NCBI RefSeq assembly: GCF_003170075.1
Contig: NZ_PMZU01000051.1
Span: 7,586 to 59,870, forward strand
Direction: 5' to 3'
Origin: Methanoregula sp.
GTDB lineage: Archaea > Halobacteriota > Methanomicrobia > Methanomicrobiales > Methanospirillaceae
DNA: 52,285 nt
This document shows, piece after piece, positions 8,217-17,183 of the stretch. Below the pieces are notes generated by a model. It was not told the DNA's origin. It made no database searches and saw only the letters and a program-made list of their open reading frames with translations. Both the position numbers and the translations under genes were made by a program. Position 1 is the stretch's first letter. The number at the start of each line of letters is the position of its first letter.

Positions 8217-10277
8217 ATGAAAATTAAGATCCCCCGCATACAGAAACAGATCCGGATTCCCCGTTTACGGAAACAGATCCGGGTCCCGTTCATCATCGGG
8301 CTCGTGATTCTCCTTCTTCTGCTCGGGATCTATTTCCACCTTGTGCCGGGCCCCGGCGATATTGCGCATATGTTCGTGCCAAAAGTGACCGCAACCCCGG
8401 TCCAGTCCGTCGCGAGCGCAGATGCGTCTCTCACCGTGCCCCTTGCACAACCCCTTATCGCTGATTGCCTGGCCTCACCCAACCGGTCCGATCCCCTTTC
8501 CGTGCAGTTCTTCGATATGGGCCGGGGGGGACCTGCTGCATGGTCATGGGATTTCGGTGACAACACGACATCGGACGTCCAGAACCCGGTTCACGAGTAT
8601 ACCATTCAGGGTATCTATAATGTTACCCTCACGGTCACGCGGGAAGACGGTGCCCGCAGCACAACAACGGCGTATGACGTGCTGGACACCCGGCAGGATA
8701 CTGCCTCATCGGTACTTATTGATACCATCAGACAGGGAGTCATAAAAAAAGGATCGTTTTTGGCATTTGAATCCGTAGACAGCAACTCCTCGGTCACCGT
8801 AAACGGTGTCAGGACACCCCTCCCGGCTGGTTCCCTTGTAAAGATCCGGGCGGATTCAGATACCTCCGGGATAGTTACGCTTCGCCACGGGAACATAATG
8901 AGCTGCAGTTTTGCCGCTGCCACCTTTTTTATGAATGGAAACCAGGTAGCGAGAGGCAGTTTCGGGGACTGCCTTGTCCCGGGAGTCCGGAATTATCATG
9001 CTAATCTCACCTTCGCCATCGTACCGACGCTGGGAGAGGTCCGCCAGATCCTCATCAACGGCAGTAAAATCCGGGCAGGGCCTGAGAACTCCTATATTCT
9101 GGTGACCCAGGATACTACGGGTGCAGGCAACGATCTGACCCTCATCAACCTTCCCGGGTACTTCGAGGGAAGTGCGAACAGTTTCTCACTGTCGCCCGTC
9201 TTGATCGCCGGTTTTATTACTACATCCCTTTCACGGGGAAACGCACCACTTAATGTCTCGTTTATGGATCGATCAGCAGGTTTCCCCGATGCATGGTTAT
9301 GGGATTTTGGCGATGGCACAACAACACAGGAACAAAATCCCACGCATACCTACGTCTCTGTGGGAACGTACACTGTTACACTCACGGTAAAAAACACAGA
9401 CCAGACAGATACTGCGATACAACAGGATGCTGTTATAGTAACCCCGCCCCGGGTTGTAGCCAACCTCTCGGCCCGGCCGCTCAAAGGAACGGCGCCTCTC
9501 ACAGTCAGGTTTACCGATCAATCCACAGGGTTCCCGACGGCATGGAACTGGACAATCCAGGAGGTCACATACAACCAGTCCTTTATGGGTAATGGCACCT
9601 CTCCATTAGCAGTCTCATCTGACCAGAATCCCCTCATCACCTTCCCCGAAGAAGGAGTCTATAATGTCTGGCTTGCGGCCAATAACATCTATGGCAGCAG
9701 CGATGTACTCAAATCCCGGTATATCGTGGTGACTGCGCCATACAGCATCCCGGACAAGGATCTTGTTCTCAAGACTGGAAAATCCGGTTATCTCGAAAAG
9801 GATTCAAGCATACAGTTTGTTGTCCAAGATACACCTGCAACAATTACGATCAATGGGGCATACCGGGAACTGCCAAAAGGGGCGGTCGTGCGAATTGTTG
9901 CTGACAGCAACCAGCAGGGAGATATCACCATCGACAGCGACAGGATCCTCAAATTCGATTTCCCGGACATGGCAGTCTATGTGAACGGGGATCTGTTCGC
10001 GGTGGGCAGGATCGACAGTGTTTATATCCCTTCCATGGAGCAGTTCAATACGGATCTCACGTATTACTTCTCGCCAAAATCAGCCCAGACCTACGAGGTC
10101 ATCAATGGGCAGAAAATGCTTTCCAATCTGGACAATGCCTGGCTCCGTTTTTACAACCTTGGTATGAATGAACAGGGATCGCTTTCCCTAATATCAGGGA
10201 CAAATTCAACATATATTGATGGTGCCATAAACCGGACGGTACAGGACTGGGCTTTGGACCAGAATTACTCGGACTGA
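8217..10277 (+). CDS. Membrane-anchored PKD surface protein with duplicated unknown domain
   Basis: 686 residues. A basic N-terminus and one membrane helix (about 25-46) anchor a large outside part. By eye the order is PKD 1 (about 75-155, WSWDFGD motif), unknown domain X1 (about 160-330), PKD 2 (about 335-415, WLWDFGDGTT), a degenerate PKD 3 (about 418-505) and a second copy X2 (about 510-650). X1 and X2 share the patterns VTVNG/ITING, LPAGSLVKIRADS / LPKGAVVRIVADS and ILINGSKI / VINGQKM. PKD repeats mediate adhesion or spacing in archaeal surface proteins. GAGGAACA before the ATG is the ribosome-binding site. It follows pstA after 287 bp; a functional link is inferred from position only. 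Confidence 0.8.
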   Translation: MKIKIPRIQKQIRIPRLRKQIRVPFIIGLVILLLLLGIYFHLVPGPGDIAHMFVPKVTATPVQSVASADASLTVPLAQPLIADCLASPNRSDPLSVQFFDMGRGGPAAWSWDFGDNTTSDVQNPVHEYTIQGIYNVTLTVTREDGARSTTTAYDVLDTRQDTASSVLIDTIRQGVIKKGSFLAFESVDSNSSVTVNGVRTPLPAGSLVKIRADSDTSGIVTLRHGNIMSCSFAAATFFMNGNQVARGSFGDCLVPGVRNYHANLTFAIVPTLGEVRQILINGSKIRAGPENSYILVTQDTTGAGNDLTLINLPGYFEGSANSFSLSPVLIAGFITTSLSRGNAPLNVSFMDRSAGFPDAWLWDFGDGTTTQEQNPTHTYVSVGTYTVTLTVKNTDQTDTAIQQDAVIVTPPRVVANLSARPLKGTAPLTVRFTDQSTGFPTAWNWTIQEVTYNQSFMGNGTSPLAVSSDQNPLITFPEEGVYNVWLAANNIYGSSDVLKSRYIVVTAPYSIPDKDLVLKTGKSGYLEKDSSIQFVVQDTPATITINGAYRELPKGAVVRIVADSNQQGDITIDSDRILKFDFPDMAVYVNGDLFAVGRIDSVYIPSMEQFNTDLTYYFSPKSAQTYEVINGQKMLSNLDNAWLRFYNLGMNEQGSLSLISGTNSTYIDGAINRTVQDWALDQNYSD

Positions 10278-10282
10278 GATCT

Positions 10283-10304
10283 GCAACTCCGGTACGGGGG
10301 TTGC
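10283..10304 (+). terminator. Hairpin after the PKD surface protein
   Basis: GCAACTCC and GGGGTTGC pair (8 bp with one G-T wobble) around a 6-base loop, just 6 bp after the stop codon. There is no long T-run, so termination is only probable. Confidence 0.4.
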
Positions 10305-10817
10305 ATGAAACCACTAACCCGTAAAAATATCCATGCAAGGGATCTCGAAACGAAGACCCAAGTTTCCCTGAAATACGGTTTTTTCCCTGCGGTGCACTCC
10401 AGATCCCTGCTTCCAACTATGTAGTTCATGCGTGAACTTTTGACAGCAGCCAAACACACCGGAAGCACTTGGCAAAGAAAAGGACGGTCATACTATTGCG
10501 CTGCAGGAAAGGACAAAATAAAAAAGGGTAACTTGGAACTTCAACCCTGGAGAAGTCCCCAAAATCTCCGGGTAAAACCAAACCAGTCAGTATGGTATGA
10601 TGGTGCTCGGGGCTCTGCCTGCATCCTTGCCCCAAAGGTGCAACGACGTCTGCCCGAACTGCGACATTTTGTAAGCAGGGTGTTTCATACGAGAAATCAT
10701 TCATAGGAAATCGGACACAACATTTTTTTTACCGGTTCTGATTATTGAACATCCACTGAAATCCAAGTGTAAAAGAACATTATCCATGGCTGGGTGATAT
10801 AAAACCCCAAAAAAAGA
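10305..10817. other. Intergenic stretch without a supported gene
   Basis: Frames of about 92 codons occur on both strands (around 10426-10706) but are mutually overlapping, lack start signals and look unlike proteins. The only sign of function is a T-run on the minus strand (10803-10814) that could terminate the lipoprotein gene at 10818-11456. Confidence 0.4.
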
Positions 10818-11456
10818 TTATTGGCGCTCCTGGAGAAGGTGCGCCGTTGCCGTAATATTTGAAAGCACTGTATCGCCATCTTCAATAGATGATATTGCCT
10901 TGGCCTTCGCATCCAGAGCGGCCATGCGCAGGGAGTCATCCCAGTAATCAGGATCATCCTGCGTCAGATACCCGCTGATATCGCGGTTGTAATCAACGAA
11001 ATGCTGCTGCGCATTGCTCATATCAATGGTATAGATTTTCATCTCCTGCGCCAGCAGACCGCTGAGACGGCGGGTCTCCCCATCGCTTCCGAAATCAAAA
11101 GATGCGGTGTCTGTGGTGAACGTATCAGTAGCGGAACCCAGTGCCTTACTACTGGTTCCCCACGCGTCAAGGATCTGCCGGTCCGCTTCCACATTCTCCC
11201 GCAGCAGCCCGATATCTGGAGGATCGCGGGCAATTCCGTGGTTATAGGTATCGAGGTCATTTCCCAGCCGGGTGAGAGCAGAACTTACCTGGTCGTTATA
11301 TGCTCTCTGCTGATCAGCCCACACATTATAGTCCTGGAGGATCTGGGTCGTGTTATCGGTATTGCCCATCCGCGGGCTGGTACATCCGGCAAAAAAAAGG
11401 GTGCACCCTGTCATAAGAAGGAGAAGGAGAATTACCCGGGATCGTTCCATCATCAA
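10818..11456 (-). CDS. Small lipoprotein, unknown function
   Basis: 212 residues. A short basic start and hydrophobic core end in a lipobox-like FAGC at about residues 22-25, so the mature protein is probably lipid-anchored outside the cell. The rest is polar and alpha-helical with many Asp, Gln and Ala residues; I see no catalytic motif. It is transcribed divergently from the PKD lipoprotein at 11592 across about 135 bp that contains the motif AATAACTATAGGGAT. The opposite frame at 11001-11459 is a shadow. Function unknown; the position suggests it belongs to the surface locus. Confidence 0.7.
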   Translation of the reverse strand: MMMERSRVILLLLLMTGCTLFFAGCTSPRMGNTDNTTQILQDYNVWADQQRAYNDQVSSALTRLGNDLDTYNHGIARDPPDIGLLRENVEADRQILDAWGTSSKALGSATDTFTTDTASFDFGSDGETRRLSGLLAQEMKIYTIDMSNAQQHFVDYNRDISGYLTQDDPDYWDDSLRMAALDAKAKAISSIEDGDTVLSNITATAHLLQERQ

Positions 11457-11591
11457 TAACTATAGGGATGGTGTTTTCTTCAATCTTTCTCCTACATTAA
11501 CCGGGAATTTTGAAATCTTTCCGGGGACTACCCATATATACTGTTTTCAATGAATAGAATCATTTAAGACTATAGTGATTTAAATTATAAT

Positions 11592-12929
11592 ATGTATAAC
11601 CCGGGAATGATCGCATGTCTCTTCGTCGTTTTGCTGGTCGGGGCATGCGGCTGTACTGGTGCTTTTTTCGGAACAAATGCATCTGCAGGAACTGCGGCCT
11701 CTGCAACCCCTACGTTGCCGGACGCGTACACTGCCGGGGGACCAACTCCGATTTCCGGAAGTACCCCGGTGACTCCAACACCGGTACCGCTTAACACATC
11801 ATCGGCAATTATCGAAGGTGCTCAGGTCAACGCTACGCTTACGGAGGTGACCATTACCTGCACGGGGCAATCCTGCACGAGCGGTACAACTAATGGGTCA
11901 ACCACAGCTGCAACTGCAGTTAATACCCCAGTAAGTGCTCCTGTAAGCACATTTTCATCGAATATAACAATGGCCTATGTTAAAGAAAATCCGTCTGTTG
12001 CAGTCCAATTCAGTGCAACTGGGACAAATAATCCCCCATACTCCTGGATGTGGTCGTATCCTGGCGGGAATTTAAGCTACGTAAGTGACCCCACCCTTGT
12101 TCTCACCTATAATAATTATGGTTATTATGTAGTGTCTCGTACCATTACCAACACTCTGGGAACATCCAGCAATTCAACGACAATCTCTATTTGTCCGCTT
12201 GTTGCATCATTTACGGCAACTCCTGTGCAGGGCCAGGTACCGTTGACTGTCCAGTTTGTCGACACTTCGACCGATCAGCCTGTCTCGTGGCTCTGGAATT
12301 TTGGCGACGGGGTGACTAACAGAACCCAGAACCCGGTTCACACGTTCACCACATCCGGAGTTTATACCGTCAGACTTGATGCAACAAATAATCTGGGCTC
12401 CTGCTGGTATACGAGCACGATTTCTGTTTCACCGCTGGTCGCATCGTTTACCTCCAACCAGACAACAGGACCTGTACCACTCATAGTACAGTTCACCGAT
12501 AAATCGACCGATCAGCCTACATCATGGAACTGGACGTTTGGCGACGGCACGAGTTCAAATCTCCAAAACCCGGTTCACACGTACATGAAAAATGGAACTT
12601 ATACCATAAATCTGAGCGCGTTCAACGGTTACGATGAGCCGATAAGTTCCCCTGCTATTCAGATTATAGCATATACGCCATTTTCAGTCAACCTCATGGC
12701 AGCTCCGACATCCGGGATGAATGGAACCTCTGTAATCTTTACCGACCAGAGCACCGGCTTCCCCAGCCCCACATCCTGGTACTGGGACTTTGGCGATGGA
12801 TACAACAGCACACAACAGAATCCTTCGCACCAGTATGTCAGTCCCGGGTTGTATACCGTGGCTCATTCTGCAACGAATTCACAAGAGACACTATGGTCGA
12901 ATAAAACCGCTTTTATCTCCATATCATGA
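11592..12929 (+). CDS. PKD-repeat lipoprotein coupled to a secretion ATPase
   Basis: 445 residues. The signal sequence ends in a lipobox-like VGAC at about 17-20, followed by a Thr/Ser/Pro-rich stalk (about 25-125). Four PKD-type units follow. The first is degenerate (about 130-195), and three are clear (about 200-280, 283-365, 368-445) with WLWNFGDG, WNWTFGDG and WYWDFGDG motifs. There is no C-terminal anchor. Its stop overlaps the start of the pilus-type ATPase by 4 bp (ATGA), so the two are translationally coupled. This suggests that the lipoprotein is a component or substrate of that machine (inference). AT-rich promoter sequence (ACTATAGTGATTTAAATTATAAT) lies directly upstream. Confidence 0.8.
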   Translation: MYNPGMIACLFVVLLVGACGCTGAFFGTNASAGTAASATPTLPDAYTAGGPTPISGSTPVTPTPVPLNTSSAIIEGAQVNATLTEVTITCTGQSCTSGTTNGSTTAATAVNTPVSAPVSTFSSNITMAYVKENPSVAVQFSATGTNNPPYSWMWSYPGGNLSYVSDPTLVLTYNNYGYYVVSRTITNTLGTSSNSTTISICPLVASFTATPVQGQVPLTVQFVDTSTDQPVSWLWNFGDGVTNRTQNPVHTFTTSGVYTVRLDATNNLGSCWYTSTISVSPLVASFTSNQTTGPVPLIVQFTDKSTDQPTSWNWTFGDGTSSNLQNPVHTYMKNGTYTINLSAFNGYDEPISSPAIQIIAYTPFSVNLMAAPTSGMNGTSVIFTDQSTGFPSPTSWYWDFGDGYNSTQQNPSHQYVSPGLYTVAHSATNSQETLWSNKTAFISIS

Positions 12930-15103
12930 CACTGAAAGATTTTGCAGGTAGAATTTCATCATTTTTTAGGAAAGGAGATATTGGTACGACCCCGGAGGAT
13001 CTCCGTACCGATCCTGAGGGCTCTCTCAGAGAAACGGGTGACGGAAATTCCTTTCATACGGAGAATGGTCTAGAAACGGAAATGACACCCCTCTCTCCAG
13101 ATTCCCATGCATCCACGTCGCGTATACAGAAGTTCATCCTTTATTTTATCGAACCGGATTTGGAGCCGGAAACAAAAGTTGAAGCATCACCAATTCCTGC
13201 AAACGAGCGTCCTAAAAAAATGCCCCCGGTGTCATTCGCACGCAAGATCCGGGCGCTGGTTGCATCCATAAGGTCATTTGGTCCAAGACTGAAATCGTTT
13301 TTCATAGAACCGTTCGAGGAAGAGATAGCACAGGGAGTTGGCGTGGAAACAGCCGTGCTCTCGGGAACATCCAATGAAGTATTCCCCGATCTGACGGTTC
13401 AACCGGAATCAGCGTCACCCGCAACCGAAGCAGGCCAACCGGCTGATGTGAAAGCAGCCACCCCTTCGTTCGTGCAGAAGATCCGATCGATTTTTGCATC
13501 CCCAGTACAAAAGGATATACAAACCCTAGATTTCGATCCCGGGGTACTTGACATCCCCTCCCTTGAAGGCTCGCTCCGCGATGTCAATATCACGTATCTG
13601 ATCGATCCCCCATACCAGTATGTCCATATAGAGTACAGCAAAAAAGACGGGAGTCTCATCTACGATGTAGTAGAGCCACAACTCTCCGATGATGAGAAAG
13701 TCGCGCTTGATATTATCGAGAATGCTTTTGAGAAACTGGTGAGCACTAACCTTGAGATCATTGAGGGGGATCGGCGGGCTGCATACCTTAGGGAACGGTT
13801 TTATTCTCTGGTCAACATCTTCGGGCTTAAACTAACAGAACACCAGAAAGAGCGGATGTTCTTCACCCTCAAACGACAGTACCTCGGGTACAGCAGGATC
13901 GACACCCTGATGAAAGACAAATACATTGAGGATATCAGCTGCAACGGTTCTGATATCTTCCTGTACGTGCAGCACCGTATATATGGTTCAATACGGACCA
14001 ATGTGAAATTTAGTGAGGTCGAACTCAATAACTTCGTTTTAAAACTCGCGCAGGTCGGGGGCAGGCATATCTCTCTCCTCCAGCCGATCCGGGATGTTTC
14101 GCTCCCGGACGGGAGCCGTGGGAACCTTACTCTTGGTGGTGAAGTAACCAAGAAAGGGTCGACATTTACCATCAGAAAATTCCGCGCAAACCCCATCTCA
14201 CCGGTTGAGATGATGGATTATCATTCAGTGGATGCGATGGAACTGGCATACCTATGGATCCTCATGGAGTACAAGCGGTCGATCCTCGTCTCCGGAGGAA
14301 CTGCAACCGGTAAGACCACCTTCTTAAATGTTCTGTGTTGTTTCATCCCACCCGAATACAAGATTGTTTCAATCGAGGATACCGCAGAACTCAACCTGTT
14401 GCACCCCAACTGGATTCAGTCCATTACCCGGGCCGGGTTTGGCAGTTCCGAATCGTCGTCGTCGTCATCTGTATCCGGGATAAGCGGTGTATCCTCTAAA
14501 ACTCCGGGGGATATCTCACTCTATGACCTGCTCGTCGCGGCATTGCGGCAGCGCCCCGAGTTCATCATTGTGGGCGAAGTGCGGGGCGGCGAGGCGTTCA
14601 CGCTTTTCCAGGCAATTGCCGTGGGGCATGCAGCTCTTGGGACCATCCATGCCGGCTCCATGGATGAACTTCTTGCCCGCGTGGAATCAAATCCCATGAA
14701 CGTTCCGCGAAGCCTCTTTTCCAATCTTGATGTCGTAATCTTCCCCATGCTTATTATGAAGGGGGAGCGGAGCGTACGGCGGCTGGCAACTATCATCGAA
14801 ATGCTGGAACTCGACCGGGACTCGGGAGATCTTATCACCAACACGGCCTTTAAATGGCTACCGGATGTCGACGAGTTCCAGTATCAGGGCCGGAGTTTCC
14901 TCTTCGACAAGATCAAGGACACCCACGGTGTGAGTAAGGAGGTTCTCAACCAGGAACTCAAGGACAGGACAGCATTTCTCCTCTGGATGCAGAAAGCAGG
15001 GATCCGGGAGTACAGTGCTGTGACTGAACAGATCCGGGCTTATTACCGGGACAAGCCTGCCGTGATGAAACAGGTCGAAGATCGATCGGTAATTGCAGTA
15101 TAG
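12926..15103 (+). CDS. Type IV pilus / type II secretion ATPase (GspE/TadA/ArlI family)
   Basis: 725 residues. The C-terminal half is a secretion ATPase that powers assembly of pilin-type filaments at the cytoplasmic membrane. Walker A GGTATGKTT lies near 457-466, an Asp box SIEDTAEL follows, Walker B-type FIIVGEVRGGEA is near 545, and a His box GHAALGTIHAG near 567. The first 200 residues are unusual: four similar amphipathic stretches (RISSFFRKG, IQKFILYFIEP, FARKIRALVAS, FVQKIRSIFAS) are joined by acidic, disordered-looking linkers. A Ser-only run sits inside the ATPase domain near 510. No TadC/ArlJ-type platform gene is adjacent, so the membrane partner must lie outside the window or be lost. 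Confidence 0.88.
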   Translation: MTLKDFAGRISSFFRKGDIGTTPEDLRTDPEGSLRETGDGNSFHTENGLETEMTPLSPDSHASTSRIQKFILYFIEPDLEPETKVEASPIPANERPKKMPPVSFARKIRALVASIRSFGPRLKSFFIEPFEEEIAQGVGVETAVLSGTSNEVFPDLTVQPESASPATEAGQPADVKAATPSFVQKIRSIFASPVQKDIQTLDFDPGVLDIPSLEGSLRDVNITYLIDPPYQYVHIEYSKKDGSLIYDVVEPQLSDDEKVALDIIENAFEKLVSTNLEIIEGDRRAAYLRERFYSLVNIFGLKLTEHQKERMFFTLKRQYLGYSRIDTLMKDKYIEDISCNGSDIFLYVQHRIYGSIRTNVKFSEVELNNFVLKLAQVGGRHISLLQPIRDVSLPDGSRGNLTLGGEVTKKGSTFTIRKFRANPISPVEMMDYHSVDAMELAYLWILMEYKRSILVSGGTATGKTTFLNVLCCFIPPEYKIVSIEDTAELNLLHPNWIQSITRAGFGSSESSSSSSVSGISGVSSKTPGDISLYDLLVAALRQRPEFIIVGEVRGGEAFTLFQAIAVGHAALGTIHAGSMDELLARVESNPMNVPRSLFSNLDVVIFPMLIMKGERSVRRLATIIEMLELDRDSGDLITNTAFKWLPDVDEFQYQGRSFLFDKIKDTHGVSKEVLNQELKDRTAFLLWMQKAGIREYSAVTEQIRAYYRDKPAVMKQVEDRSVIAV

Positions 15104-15243
15104 TGCCCTTGTTTCCGGGTGATCGTTTTTGAGCCTTTCACCGCTTCTTTGGAACTGTTTATAATATCAAAATGGTGGAGTAGAGGATCTACTTCGTTCC
15201 CCATGAAGAGCGGTACGCTACAGACAATCCTTTCTGTGCTACC

Positions 15244-16431
15244 TTAACATCCATTATTTGCCCTGACCGCCACTTCAATGGGAGATAATTGACCGGAGAC
15301 AACTTTCACTGTGCCTATGCCGCAGGTGATGTTAGTACTGTTCATCCCATTGACGTCGGTGGTTCCCACATAGTTGTCAAGCGTCAGGTTCCCGAACTGC
15401 TGGCTTTGCTCCGCGATATAGTTCACGACGGCATTCTGTACGGGTTTACCATTGATATCTTTGATGGTGATATTCACAAACGGTGGATTGAATGTGGCAG
15501 CAATATTAGCCGGTGGCGAAAACTGCGGGTCGACTGGAATACTGATATAATTGGATGTTGCCATCATACCAGTGTTATCGGTAACCCTGAGGTTCACGCA
15601 GAACGGCCCGTTGATTAACGGATTATACCTGATGATCTTTCCTGACTGATCAACTGTATCTGTAAGGTTCTGTGTGTCGCCACAGTTACCCGAACCTGAA
15701 GGATAGGTTCCTGATGCATTCACGATGTTCCAGTTCCATGTACTAATGGAATTATCCGAGGTGGATTGCGACCCGTCCAGTACCAGTACATCCCGTTGTA
15801 GCACTCCGAGATTTTCTGTTGCGATACTGGACTGGATAACAGGGTTGGGGGGTTTAAATGTTTGTTGAAAGAAGTTGTTGAGTGATGTCATAATCACGAT
15901 CTTGACCTGCTCGTTGGTACCGATGAACAACGGGGAATTTGGGAAACCATCAGTAAAATTAATCTGAATTTCCCGGCTCTGGGTTCCCGGGATATCCAGA
16001 TTGAAGGTACCTAGGGAGGACGGGGTAATATTTTGTTGTTGCGGTTGGCCGTTGAGTGTTGTGTTGAATACAGAAATATTACTGACATATTGTGCGTTGC
16101 TTGATCCGGAGCTTGATACGGCTATCCCGACGATTCTAACATCATCAGTATTCAGGTTCACCAAGTGTATGGTGACTGAACTCCAATTTTCTGAATTGGT
16201 AATGTTATACGGGGTCTGGTTCCAAACGACGGGGTCGTTTTGGAAATTAACGCTGGCGAACTGGACATTCTCGGCTTTTACCGCTGCAATATGTGTCTGT
16301 TGGTTCATCGCAGTTTTTTGCATTTGCGAGATCATGAGCCCAAGAGCAGCGGCGGCAGTTACGGTTATAAGTATGAGCAGAAGAGTCCCGATGATTACTG
16401 AAACTCCCTGATCGTTCAACTGCTGGGTCAT
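15244..16431 (-). CDS. Type IV pilin-like protein with PKD-like and Ig-like domains
   Basis: 395 residues beginning with a polar head and GVSVIIGTLLLILITVTAAA, the archaeal pilin N-terminal signature (DUF1628/class III signal). This is followed by a helix that in pilins forms the filament core. The outside part has a beta-rich section (about 60-200), a PKD-like section around DGSQSTSDNSISTWNWNI (about 225-305), and a C-terminal Ig-like section with a GKPVQNAVV motif typical of Big_1/carboxypeptidase-regulatory-like folds. It is much longer than a classical pilin, so it may be a minor or adhesive pilin. It converges on the secretion ATPase gene 140 bp away, a likely partner. Confidence 0.8.
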   Translation of the reverse strand: MTQQLNDQGVSVIIGTLLLILITVTAAAALGLMISQMQKTAMNQQTHIAAVKAENVQFASVNFQNDPVVWNQTPYNITNSENWSSVTIHLVNLNTDDVRIVGIAVSSSGSSNAQYVSNISVFNTTLNGQPQQQNITPSSLGTFNLDIPGTQSREIQINFTDGFPNSPLFIGTNEQVKIVIMTSLNNFFQQTFKPPNPVIQSSIATENLGVLQRDVLVLDGSQSTSDNSISTWNWNIVNASGTYPSGSGNCGDTQNLTDTVDQSGKIIRYNPLINGPFCVNLRVTDNTGMMATSNYISIPVDPQFSPPANIAATFNPPFVNITIKDINGKPVQNAVVNYIAEQSQQFGNLTLDNYVGTTDVNGMNSTNITCGIGTVKVVSGQLSPIEVAVRANNGC

Positions 16432-16589
16432 GGTATATCATCAGGATATTGATCATTCTCGGATAAATTACTTACCTAGTTTTTATATATCTGACTATAC
16501 TATATCCCCATATCTCTATATTTATTTAGTTCTTCTTGACCCAGAGCCGGAATTTTTTGGCCTCGCACGGAGGGCGAATCGCTACATAG

Positions 16590-17183
16590 AGCTGATTGCT
16601 TTCTTGCCACTCATGACCGTCGTTGTCTGGGCCACCGCCGTTGCCGTAGCGCTGATGCCCTTTCATCGTCGGCTGTCAAAAATTGTCAGCCCGGCTACTT
16701 CTGCCACGTTTCTTACTCTTTGGGTACTCCTCGGCGTTCTCCTTATCCTCTCTGCGGTGGCAAACGTCATCTATTTTAATATCCAGTATATCGGTACCAT
16801 TGCCACCTCCCTTACACGGGGCTTTGGACACACTGGCCTAGCCACGTTCCTCCCCCCACTCTCGGAAACACAGCTGAACAACATGCCCCAAACTATCGTA
16901 CAGATGTTACTTCAGGCAGTCACCCCCTCGGGATCGAGCCCGGTTCTCCTCGGGCTCCAGATCGTCATCTTCTTTCTCCTTCTCTCTATGCTCCTTTTCT
17001 ACGGTGAAAAAATCTGGGATGCACTGATGTACCCGCTCCCGGATACTATGCAGGTCGCAATCGGAAAACTTGCCGAGATAAGCGGGAATACTATCTACGC
17101 ATTGCTTATCATCCAGATCACGGCGGCGGCGATCTGTTTTATTCTCGCCATTCCGTTCTTTACCTTCCTCGGTTACGGCCACA
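16590..17183 (+). pseudogene. AI-2E family permease fragment, broken at both ends
   Basis: Translation shows typical parts of the AI-2E/PerM-like permease family: ALMPFHRRLS near the N-terminus, several membrane helices, an amphipathic stretch before ISGNTIYALL, and a helix ending FFTFLGYGH. The first helix lacks a normal start (no well-placed ATG before 16612, and the upstream residues look unrelated). After about 17183 the frame reads into the reverse complement of another gene. The C-terminal third of the permease is therefore missing. I treat it as a remnant cut by the element that follows. Boundaries are approximate. Confidence 0.7.

Noticed and set aside
10426-10706. Opposed 92-codon frames on both strands
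   Set aside because: They mirror each other, lack ribosome-binding sites and have residue composition typical of shadows.
16430-16590. Start of the permease frame at the ATG at 16430
   Set aside because: The first about 55 residues overlap the pilin promoter region and do not resemble the permease family, so the fragment is taken to begin near 16590.
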